Of a stretch of DNA of 64,000 bases, positions 25,501 to 34,790 are shown one piece after another. The notes under the pieces were generated by a model. It was not told the origin of the DNA. It saw nothing but the letters and a program-made list of their open reading frames with translations, and did not search any database. Every line of letters begins with the position of its first letter. The first letter of the stretch is position 1. This stretch comes from Primula veris. Lineage: Eukaryota > Streptophyta > Magnoliopsida > Ericales > Primulaceae. The stretch covers positions 40,196,795-40,260,794 of the forward strand of contig OY821740.1 of assembly GCA_963682055.1 (NCBI GenBank), in the 5' to 3' direction. The position numbers were made by a program, and so were the translations under genes.

Positions 25501-25944
25501 AAATTACAAAATTACTGCTTTTAGAGTATGAAAGTCATGAGCCAATTGCTCAAATGATCATGGATTGACCAGACTTGAATTGCAATTGGATTCTTAATTT
25601 GTCATTTTGTTTTGAAATGCAGTCTATCTATGCTTTTGCTGAGGCTTCGAGAACACTGCTTACCTGAAGAAGTGGCCTCTTTATCTTAGCACAAAGAACA
25701 CTATCGTTAAGAAATACGATGGAAGGTATATACTTGAAGAATCTGATGTTTATCGATTTATGGATCCTGTTTTCTCAATTGTGTTTTACTCCTTTAACTA
25801 CCATGTGTATGTTGAACAAATTTTCTCATGTTTTTCCATTATCAACCCTTTTGTCTTCTTATTACCGCTTTTTTTGGTAAAGGTTCAAGGACAAGACGTG
25901 TATGAATTTAATTGGAAATCAAAGTACGAGGCTAAAGGAATATG
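22516..25944 (+). pseudogene. ICDH: NADP-dependent isocitrate dehydrogenase pseudogene (exon remnants, truncated at both ends)
   Basis: Exon remnants run in order with splice sites mostly kept: 22516-22541 (GDEIARVF then TAA where Trp is expected), 22672-22781 (FLELDIKYFDLGLPHRDATD), 22863-22900 (YNVAIKCATITP), 23990-24067 ([12 protein letters not shown]), 24166-24219 (GTVFREPIICKNVPRL), 24867-24963 ([16 protein letters not shown]), 25060-25151 (FTGAGGVALSMYN), 25623-25735 (KKWPLYLSTKNTIVKKYDGR) and 25883-25944. These are the plant cytosolic NADP-ICDH sequence (a homodimer converting isocitrate to 2-oxoglutarate). Exon 1 and everything after GIW are absent. Lesions include the premature TAA, a lost donor at 24067, a frame shift entering 25060, a 1-base deletion near 25652 and a 7-base deletion near 25892. 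It cannot encode an enzyme. Confidence 0.92.
23045..23960. other. Non-homologous block within the ICDH pseudogene
   Basis: This roughly 900-bp stretch separates two ICDH exon remnants and is unlike the other introns. It includes a GC-rich patch at 23795-23930 (GCCGTCGGCTTACC, GGGCTAACGGCTAACC) in an otherwise AT-rich setting. It may be a decayed transposon, but I see no terminal repeats or coding motif. Confidence 0.3.
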
Positions 25945-26065
25945 GTGAGTATCTTATTACTTGGAGTTTGGAAACTAAACCAAGTCGTACAATTTTTTAA
26001 GACGTGTATGAATTTTTTACTTGGTAAAGGTTCAAGGACATATTTGAAGACGTGTATGAATTTTT
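25883..26065 (+). repeat. ICDH: Micro-repeats of one ICDH exon segment
   Basis: The motif GACGTGTATGAATTT occurs at about 25895, 26000 and 26048, and GGTTCAAGGACA at 25883 and 26030. The last copy keeps the ATATTTGAAGACGTG bases that are missing from the first. Short pieces of the same exon have therefore been copied just upstream of the TMN exon 7 duplicate. Confidence 0.75.
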
Positions 26066-26220
26066 TATCTATACCCCGAGGATGTTTTGATTTTTTTCTT
26101 AAAAGATACTGCAGATGCAATATACTTATTTGTTAAATAGACCACAACTCCACAAGTCAAGCAGAAGTTTGCGCAACTTTGGGTCTTTTAGGCTTTGGTT
26201 TATATTGTTTTACATTTCAG

Positions 26221-26440
26221 GTCATTCCTTTGCGGTGGATCAACTGGTTTATTCATCTACGTGTACTGTTTGTATTACTACCATGCACGATCAGACATGT
26301 CTGGTTTTATGCAAACCTCGTTTTTCTTCGGATACATGGCTTGTTTATGCTATGGTTTCTTCCTCATGCTCGGGACTGTAGGTTTCACGGATCTCTCTTC
26401 TTTGTTCGTCATATATACCGTTCAATCATGTGCGAGTAAT
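26221..26440 (+). pseudogene. TMN: TMN exon 7 duplicate, frameshifted
   Basis: This is a copy of the last TMN exon (14861-15080) with its acceptor (TTTACATTTCAG) and 3' flank. It encodes the final membrane segments in frame (SFLCGGSTGLFIYVYCLYYY, then FMQTSFFFGYMACLCYGFF) until a 1-base deletion after LGTVGF near 26386. That shifts the frame and destroys the FVRHIYRSIKCE end with its KXE Golgi signal. No other TMN exon lies upstream; the preceding exon-like sequence is ICDH. The shifted frame reads on to about 26512. Confidence 0.93.
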
Positions 26441-27999
26441 GTGTTCAAATGTTTTTTCTATGCCCAAACTGCGAAAAACAAGCATGTAGAACTAGGCTCG
26501 TTTGATAGATAATACAACTAAGGGAGTTATGTTGAAGTGGTTAATCGTTTCTTCATTATCTAAATTTACAGTACGCTATTTATAGGGAGATTTTAGTTGT
26601 TTGATTTTCCTTCGTTTTGTAATTGTATTCTCTGTTCCAATGATGTAGAAGCGGCTCAGCAAAACGAATTTGCCTTTTGCGGTTTGTTTGTTGTTTTGTT
26701 TTGTTTTTGTATATGCTACTGCAGACTTGACCTTCAATAAAGTATTTATCAGTTGCTATTGTTTGCGGGCTTGTATGGTTTTATTTTTTTAACTCACCAT
26801 TGTATCCCGAAAGTATTAACAGATGAATGGCAGAAAATTAATTTCAGCTTTAAATGTTTAATCTGTTCAAACAGATCCGTACTTAAATAAAAAAAATTAC
26901 TTTGTAACACCTTCCCTGGTTTGTGGAATAAGGACATGCTTTCTATAGTACGTATAATAGATTTCCCCAAAAAATAATGTGGAGTATATGTTTACGCTAC
27001 AGAACAGCATGAATACGGCTCATTGTCTTGCTTTTTAGTAATGCCACTAAAGGTTGCCATGTAAGTCTTGGCCAAGTTCTTACAGAAATGCCGAATATAT
27101 AGGCTTATATAGGCTTTTCCTTTCGTAATTTATGCAATGCGATTTAATGATTCTGGGCCAGGTTTGTTAAACTTAATTTCAAACCCGGTTTTTTGATTTC
27201 CCCAGATGCAACCTGATCGGGATCCTAATTCCAAAAATCAGACTAATTCATGCAATGCAAACAGAAATCGACTCTGTGAGGATCCCAATTTTGGTGTGTT
27301 ATATTAGTCTAACACGACGTTAATTTACTGAGTAATTTCTTTAAACCGATTAGCAAACACCAATTAACTCTACTTTTTTCACTAGTAAAGTTACACACTT
27401 CAATAGACTAGCTAGTAGTTAGTAGCTAGTAAAGCAAAACCCATTTTCTAATTTTTATTATAAAAGGTTTTCAACATGTGTCCCAGGCATATGTTAAGTT
27501 TTAATTATGTGTGGACTATTTAGTCTTGAATTATTCTCTGAGATTATTTCAATGATTCTTCCTATCTTCCCTCCAGATAAATCACGGATTGTTTTTACGA
27601 TGACGGAGAGGGTTGGATACCGATATAGAAATTGAAATGGATTTGGACAAATGTTCCCAATTACAGTGAGAAAATAATTTACGTTTTTTTTAGAAAATAG
27701 ATTTTACGATCTTATTCAATTTCAACTCGAGGTATTACAATTAAAGGTTAAAATGATTGAAAAGTTAACGGTGAATTAGGGAAATGAATACCGAAATATG
27801 ACACATTGGGCATGCGTTTCTCTTATTTGGCTTTTTAGATTTTTTCCTTACTTTTTAATTTTCGTATATACACATATTAAAAACCTTAATAATAACATGA
27901 AAGTAAATTAATACAGGACCAATTAATTATAGGAAATAATAATGAATTTCGATCTTTTATCTTTGGTAAACGTTATTTCAAAAAACAAGAGTAAAAGCA

Positions 28000-28528
28000 G
28001 GGTAACATGCAAATAACCCCCTGGAACTATGGGACGTTTGTAAATAACCCCAATGAACTATTAATTCTTGCAACTAACTCTCACAAACTATCAAACTTTT
28101 ATAATTAACCCCCCAACTTCATATTTATAATGACATAACTTTTTATTCACTTGTTCATTTTACAAATTTATTTATTTCATATATGTAGTTTGTCAACGCA
28201 CACGAGTTAATATCCCAATTACCGTAAAATGTCATCAGAATAGGCTTTATATAAGAAATTAGTATTTTAGTGAGAAAAACTAATTTTTTTTTTGTCATTC
28301 CATAAAAAAATAATTGATATGCATATATATTGTATAAGAGATTATGGTAAATTAAAATTCAACCAAAACGGATAATCAAGCATAAAATTATACCATTTAC
28401 GTAAAAGATAGAATTGGGGGCTGATTGCAAATATTTTATAGTTTATGGAGGTTAGTTGAAAGAAGTGGTAATTCATGGGGCTATTTGCAAATTATCCATA
28501 GTTTCAGGGGGTTATTTATATTTTACCC
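28000..28528. mobile_element. Long-TIR MITE, 529 bp (probable Mutator type)
   Basis: The left end reads GGGTAACATGCAAATAACCC with CTGGAACTATGG close behind. The inverse complement of the right end reads GGGTAAAATATAAATAACCC with CTGAAACTATGG. The terminal repeats extend for about 55 bp. Nine flanking bases (GTAAAAGCA / GTAAAGTAA) match at six positions, consistent with a decayed 9-bp target duplication. It is absent from duplication copy 1. Confidence 0.7.
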
Positions 28529-28529
28529 G

Positions 28530-29800
28530 TAAAGTAAAAAGGAGTAGATATCGAAAATTGCGCGAAAAAGAAGTTGATAAGTTGGGGTAAATACAAATAC
28601 AAATAAATACTCCTAATTTAACTAATTTTACGAATACAAATACAAATAAATACTCCTAAATTTAACTAATTTTACAAATAAGCTGGTGTGACGCCGGCGA
28701 AATAATGCGCTCTTTATTGCCACGTGTCAGTCTCTCCGTGAGGTAACACCTTCCCCTTCAGTTAGTTAGATTTATTCCCTTTTTTTTTTCATTTATTAGA
28801 TCGAAAAAACATAATTTTATCACCTTGTTAGTTTTAGTTCTATTGAGTGTTTGTTGTGTTATCTTTTCCATATTTAAATTATGCTTTTATTAACGTCCAT
28901 TTAATGAATTAAACCAAACTATAGATGTATTTTATGTACCCAAAGGGAACTAGGTGTAGACAGTTATTGCCACTCCACCCATTTTGATAATAAAAAGTAA
29001 ATTTTTTTAGTGATCAAAATCTTCAAAAATTAGCGTTAGTCCCCGGACCCCAAATATTAAAAAAAAAAAAAAAAAAAAACTCGTATAGGGTATGAAAAAA
29101 CGTTATGCTTCCTGTTCCATCACTGGATGTATTTGTGAATTGTGAATTTGTTGTTGTTACGTTGATGGACCGCTTCTTAGTGGCGGAGCTAGGATTTAGG
29201 AATAGGGTGGTGGAATTTTAAAAAAAATATAGGGGGGTGCTAATCAACTAATGTTATAAAATTATAAGCAAAATATACACTGACCGGTAGAGTTTTTCAT
29301 AATATTGGGGTGACTGTAGCTCCACTAGCCTCCCCCTCAATTTTTAGTTGTATTATGATTGGTGTTTAATTTTTATCATTTTGGTCTGCGATCTTCCCGC
29401 GTACATATTGTCATTTCATTCATAAAAATAAACAGACGCCGAAATTGCTACTGATTGTCACACCCACGAAAATTGTGTGCACTTTCATAGTGTTTTTCGA
29501 GGTAAAAGTAAAAGGAGTAGAAATTGGAACTTGGGCTAAAAGGAAGTTTAAGAATGAGGGGTAAACATAATTAAATACATAATGGAAGAATTGTGGAAGA
29601 AGGGGAACCCAAAGTGATGCCGGCGAAAGCATGCGCTCTTTCATGCCACGTGGCAGTCTCTCCGCAAGGTAACGCCTTCCCCTTCAGTTACTTAGCTTTG
29701 TTCCTTTTTTCTTTTTTCCATTTATTAGATTGGACAAGCATAATTTAATCACCGTGTTAGTTTTAGACTTTTAGTTCTATTGAGTGTATGTTGTGGTATC
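28530..29800 (+). repeat. Internal tandem duplication within duplication copy 2
   Basis: The block at 28530-28870 (AAAAGGAGTAGA, ATGCGCTCTTTATTGCCACG, CCTTCCCCTTCAGTTA, GTTAGTTTTAG) recurs at 29505-29800. Copy 1 of the segmental duplication has only one such block (16270-16480). The G-box-like CACGTGTC at 16411 and 28721 is CACGTGGC at 29646. Confidence 0.8.
29170..29345. mobile_element. Dispersed AGTGGCGGAGCTAGG repeat, short copy
   Basis: It opens with AGTGGCGGAGCTAGG, contains AAAATATACACTG and TTTTTCATAATATTGGGGTG, and ends in TAGCTCCACTAGCCTCCCCC. The same terminal modules bound the inverted copy at 55337-55800. Its counterpart in duplication copy 1 (about 16818-16860) is reduced to a remnant. 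The transposon class is not clear. Confidence 0.55.
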
Positions 29801-30789
29801 TATATGTTTTTTTGCTGTTGGATTTTCAATGCTTTCATTTGTTTTGTTGGCTTTTGTTAATCTGGAGTGGTTAAAAATTAAGAGCTATGCGTTTTATTAT
29901 TTCGATAGCGTATTTTGTGATCAGTTCGCAGTAAAACTTACTGTTTGGGAGTAAAGAGTCCATTGATTGTGTTTTTGCTTTTTAATTTATTTAGTTACCC
30001 TTGAATTTGTTAAATTTTTTTATAATAGAAAGATGTGGCCTTTATAGTCACGAGAGGGGGTGAGAGCCCCCAAGTACACAAAATGTAACTGAATATCAAG
30101 AGTGGTCCATCATTAAACCGAGAGACGAAATCAGATACTCAGGTAGTTTGTTTGTTTTCAAATCGAGGAAATAAGATTGATTGAATTGGCGATTATTGTG
30201 GACAATGAGAATTCTGTTAACATCAGCTCTTTTCTTATTCATTTTTACTGCTTTGGTATTTGTAACACTCAGACATTATGGATTTACTTCATTATCTGCA
30301 TTTATCTAGAGTGTAGCTCTAAGAAATGTGTTTGCACCATTTTTATTGGAATTAGTGATATAGACTCTTGAGTTCTGATGTTAGTCAAAAGTGTAAGGGT
30401 TCATATCATTCAAACTATTCATGCTTATATGTGGATAAGTTTTTGTTAACTTAGTTTTATGCTTACCAGTTAATTTTGTTGAAAACACGGGATGTGCCTT
30501 GCTAAATTGCTCAACATTTGCTTTCTTTTGGAATGTTTTGTGTGGGATCTTATATAGGAAACAATTTTGAAGCGTCGATACAATCGATGATGTGTTTCGA
30601 TATTTTTTTACTCCAAAAACTGCTTAGTATTGATTATAAATTATGAATTTTCTTAGTTTCGAAGGTAATGTTTGGCGATAAGAGATGATAAGGTTGCCCC
30701 GTGGACATGTGCTGGCACAATTAAGATGTTTGACCAAAACCGTCTTTTTTTCCAAAAAAAAGTGCATAATTCCAAATTAGCCTTCTCTC

Positions 30790-30904
30790 GAGCCTATATA
30801 TATAAGAGTGTTTTCATTTAGGGTTTCTCACCTTTCTAATTTTCCTAGCGCCGCCTCAAATTTCTCATCTCCATTTTCAATTTTGGAGGTGATGGTGCCG
30901 TAAT
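30790..30904 (+). promoter_or_regulatory. Orphan promoter and leader, copy 2
   Basis: This is the duplicate of the 18045-18149 block. It has a CTATATATATAAGAG TATA box, TTTAGGGTTTCTCACC, the GCGCCGCC leader and a GTGAGTAC donor-like site. The short ATG in the leader reaches a stop after three codons (ATGGTGCCGTAA). Confidence 0.5.
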
Positions 30905-32355
30905 GTGAGTACTAATTTATTAGAGATTGTTAAATTTGTATATCAAATGTATCTCATTGTCTCGTCCTGCAATGACACCATTTTCAGATTATTTATTTAA
31001 TTTTGTTTTCCAATTATTATTGGCGATCTCCAACCTCGTTGTCTTTTTGTGTTACAATCTGGTTTCTCTATTATTTTGTGGGTATTTTAGTTTGTTTTTA
31101 ACCATTACTGGAAAAGGAAAACTTTATAAAGAAAATTGGAATCTGAAAAGTTTGATAAAGGATTACATCTCCCCTTAAATGTTAAGTGTGTATGCACGAT
31201 CAGAACCTCGGCTGCCTTGATAATAATTTTCAACAATCTGCGCAACCAGGTCTGAGAGGGGCAGAAAGACATATATAATCGAATAATTAGTTATGAGTTT
31301 GATCTGCTATATTTTTTGGTTTTAATGAAAAATACACTGTAAAACATACGTTTCTTTTTTCAAATATGTGAATTTGTCGCTCCCTTTTTGCCAACACCTA
31401 GTTTCTCTCTGATTTCAACATCATCGTTATAAATGGTTATTGATTTCTTTTCAGATTGGCATTTGGTTATTGATTTCTTTCCAGTTTTGATCTTTTCGCA
31501 AGCTGTGCTGGATCTGATCTTAATTAACATTTACCAAGTGCTATGATATTTTTAATTACACATATATGCATTACATGTGAGACATATCTAAAATGATTGT
31601 TGCTATCAAATTGCTCAACATGCTTTTGTTTGGTTCTTCTATTGCATTGTTGTTCAGATGGCAGATACCCAATATAATTACAATACAAGTTTCTTTCTAT
31701 TTCAAACTTGCTTGGGTAACATTTATTCTAGCTTTGTATGGATGCAAATAATCCCCTCATTCACTAGATTTGAACTGATTTTGGATCTTTTCTTTAGCAT
31801 ACGATAACATTATATCTTAGGTTTGCACTTTATGGTACTAAATAATTACATTTTCTGCATTTGCATCGATGTTGTTGGGAATAAATCGTCATTCTTGCTA
31901 TGTTCATTATTTTCTTTTCTGATAAATATGCAATATGTATATGCAGTATATTTCCGCATCTCCAGAAATGACTTATTGGCTTCCTGAGTGTCGGCAAGTC
32001 GTGATTAAAAAACCCATGGATGGCTCTAAAGATGAGGTGATAAATTTTTTTTCATCACCCTTGCAATATATAATTTTCTTTGATATAGTTTATTCTGATC
32101 CATGAATTCAACATTCTGTGTTTGTCTTAGTTTGCCTGATAGAGATAGTTTAAACTCTAAAGTACTGGAAGAAAAAAACTGATTTTATGATTTACAAAAT
32201 GAAGTAACTTTAATTTTGCTTTCTAGAAGAAAATGTAATGTTGATGCATCTGCATAATTGTATATAGTTCTCTTGGTCAAGTTGCAATTTTACGTATGAA
32301 CTTAAGTAAGAAAATGATACTTGTAAGGTATGTCGTACCTTTATATCTAACAATC

Positions 32356-32653
32356 TTTTTTTTTTATATAAAGAAACATATTTTTTATATAAATTTCAAT
32401 ATGTAACCATGCTACACACTAGCTGTTTTACAAATGAGAACCTGTTTTACAATTCCGCATATGTGTGAGAAAACCCATTTATAATATGTCAACTTATAAG
32501 AAAGTCCACATCGCTATATAGATGGATTAAAAAACTCAAACATATGTCATATTGCAAAATCAGAAAACTCATTAACCACCATAAGAAATCAATAGAAAAT
32601 AATATCAGGAGAAACTCTAAAACCGCATGATATAGTACGGGCTGAGGAGAAGA
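32356..32653 (-). mobile_element. Retroposed insert, 298 bp, with 15-bp target duplication and poly(T) start
   Basis: The insert is flanked by perfect repeats of TTATATCTAACAATC (32341-32355 and 32654-32668). It begins with T10, i.e. a poly(A) tail on the minus strand. The paralogous site in duplication copy 1 (about 19592-19606) is empty, with a single ATCTAACAATC followed by ATTAAATG. This is the signature of LINE-type target-primed insertion. The minus-strand body starts CTTCTCCTCAGCCCGTACTA. I see no pol III boxes, so it may be a SINE, a LINE 3' end or a retrocopied transcript. Confidence 0.82.
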
Positions 32654-32671
32654 TTATATCTAACAATCATT

Positions 32672-32830
32672 AAATATTACATGCATATATATACATGCAT
32701 ATATATACACACATATATATACATACATATATATACACACATATATATATATATATACATACATATATATATATACATACATATATATATATATATACAT
32801 ATATATATAGATAGATATATATATATCAGA
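32672..32830. repeat. TA/CATA microsatellite
   Basis: About 160 bases of interleaved ATATATAC, ATACATAC and TATA units. A shorter version occupies the paralogous site at about 19618-19670. Open frames through it on both strands are artefacts of the repeat. Confidence 0.9.
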
Positions 32831-33720
32831 ATAAGAAATGGATATTTTAAAAAACTCATGTCGGATTAAAGCATCTAGAAAAGGATTTAAGAAAAGGTGT
32901 GAAGAAAAATATATTTTTCACATTTAAGATCAATGGCTGACATTTTTCTGTAAATATGTATTCATCACTTTTATTTTAAAAGTTATATGCTGACAATTAC
33001 AATATTTTTTGTTTTATTCTGATGAAAACCCCATAAATTTGAGGTCTGCTATCTGCTATCCATGCTGAAAAATCATTTATTAATCGTTCAACTATAATTA
33101 CTCAGCAGTCAGCACTTTTTGGCGTCACATTAAATGCTTACATAATGCAACTAAATAAAATTGCAGCGAACTTTACGACTCCTTGAATTTGTCAGTAAAG
33201 AAGAAAAAGATCTTTATCCCGTCATAGTTCAGACTGTCTTTTCCCTCTCTGAACCTATATTTGTTTTTTTTTCTGAAAAACTTTAGAACCTTTAATTGAT
33301 GTGTTAACTTTTACTGGCTATGTTTCTCAAAGACCAATCTATTTGAAGGCTGATTTGTTTTCTGAATTCATGTTCTCCGGTTGTTTCCAGAATATTTTGA
33401 GGAAGGGGGATTACAAGTCGTTCGGTATTCATCGCATTTCGTTACAAGTTCGCCAAGCAGCACACTGGTCTGGGTAAGATGAAATAAAATTCCGACCTAT
33501 TTATTGTTTTTTTTTTCTATCGATCACAGAAAAACTTTTAAATAAACATTTATTTTATAAAGGAATGTAGTAAAATTGCACTGCATATAGTTGTTTCTCC
33601 ACTCAGGTTAAGATTTTAAAAATAAAACAGTATTTGGGAAATTATTGTCAGATCTGTAAAATTTAGAAAATATTTTGTTTCTTTACACCTCTCCCTTTAG
33701 AGTTAGTTTGAGATATTAGC

Positions 33721-34110
33721 CGAGTCCGAATCCTCTACCCCATCTTTTTTACCCCTTCCGTGACCCCTTAACTATATTTGCACAAATGTTGAACTTTTAC
33801 AACTTGTTTTGTATGTTTATAAACTTTAACAACATATTCTAAACAAATTCCATAATATTGATTTAAATGTTTTTTTTTTGGATTCAATATATATTTTACA
33901 CTATTTTATTTTTATTCCAAATTAAAAAAAGATGACTCTCCCGTAAGAAAAAATGTTGAAATGTTGAAATACATGTCTAGTCATAATTGTAGTAAAATTT
34001 TCAACAGTAACTGTAGTATTTTTTCCAATTTTTCGAAAAGCTATTTTGGTTTAAAAAGCCAAAGGGGGCTGGAAGGAGGTAGAAGAGAGGGGTAGAGGAT
34101 CCGCACTCAG
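33721..34110. mobile_element. TIR element, 390 bp, with target duplication ATTAGC
   Basis: The left end reads CGAGTCCGAATCCTCTACCC and the inverse complement of the right end reads CTGAGTGCGGATCCTCTACC. Similarity between the ends continues for about 47 bp. ATTAGC flanks both sides (33715-33720 and 34111-34116). The sequence at about 34687-34775 is a paralogous copy of both flanks joined with a single ATTAGCC, i.e. an empty site. The left end of this element is also present at 20538, in duplication copy 1, without its right end. Confidence 0.78.
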
Positions 34111-34686
34111 ATTAGCCATATTGAAGTGGCCTCGTTCTCTTTTATTTCTGTTCTTAACCCCTATTTTCATTAACTTTAGTTTATTTTCCACTGATATGAG
34201 CCTACTAGATTTTATTTCGTTACAGTTTGGTCATGTGTTGGTCTCTCTTCCCAAGGCAAATAGAGCTTCATAGTGACAAGTGACCAATCTTTAGTTGCTG
34301 TAGGTCTCATATTTATTTTACTTTACACCATCTTATAAAGCCATCTCTACTCAGTGACGTATTTGAGTTGTGGAATATTCTTAACGGCAGTCCTTTGCTA
34401 ATTCAAGTTAAGTGAAATTATTATAGAATAGAAATGAAGCCTCATTCAGGCCGAGAATCATAAATCTTGGGCGTTATCACTTCTTCTCGTTTAGAATCTA
34501 ATCTTTTATGTAGTTCTGTAAGAATTTAAATAATCCAATAAATAAAAACTAGAATAACTCATGGCTCTCATTTTTGGCGACTGCAGTCAATAGTATAAGT
34601 ACACTGCATTTTCCTGTTCAAACTTTGCAGTTTTCGAGTGGCAAAAGACCAACTTTTCTTTGGGTAACCCCTTGGCTCTCATTTTG

Positions 34687-34790
34687 TTTCCTTACACCTT
34701 CTCTCTTTTAGAGTTGGTTTGATAGATTAGCCATTTTGAATTGGCCTGTTTCTCTTTTATTTGGGTAACCCTTATTCCATTACCACCAAC
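34687..34790 (+). repeat. Paralogous empty site of the 33721 TIR element
   Basis: TTTCCTTACACCTTCTCTCT, GAGTTGGTTTGATAGATTAG, CCATTTTGAATTGGCC and TTCTCTTTTATTT match, in order, the sequences on either side of the element at 33721-34110 with no interruption. Confidence 0.75.

Larger units (their letters stand above)
31945..33476 (+). pseudogene. Unrecognised exon-like segments, duplication copy 2
   Basis: The counterpart of 19188-20275. The first block (about 31945-32037) reads ISASPEMTYWLPECRQVV then KKPMDGSKDE up to a GTGATA donor-like site, without the stop found in copy 1. The second block (about 33392-33476) carries an insertion relative to copy 1 that shifts the frame before TTCGCCAAGCAGCACACTGG and GTAAG. 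Family not recognised. Confidence 0.35.
26076..33880 (+). repeat. Segmental duplication, copy 2 (about 7.8 kb; expanded by insertions)
   Basis: This is the partner of 14725-20660. The extra length comes from the TIR element 28000-28528, an internal tandem duplication (28530-28870 / 29505-29800), an AGTGGCGGAGCTAGG repeat (29170-29345), a retro-insert (32356-32653), an expanded TA/CATA microsatellite and smaller indels. The upstream border abuts fragments of an ICDH exon; the downstream border is close to the TIR element at 33721. Confidence 0.88.

Noticed and set aside
26115..26439. Alternative frames (86-105 codons) over the TMN exon 7 duplicate as a small membrane protein gene
   Set aside because: Sequence is an exon copy with intron before it and a frameshift inside; no start, promoter or upstream exon supports an independent gene.
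32677..32869. Open frames on both strands rich in Tyr/Ile
   Set aside because: Pure artefact of the TA/CATA microsatellite.
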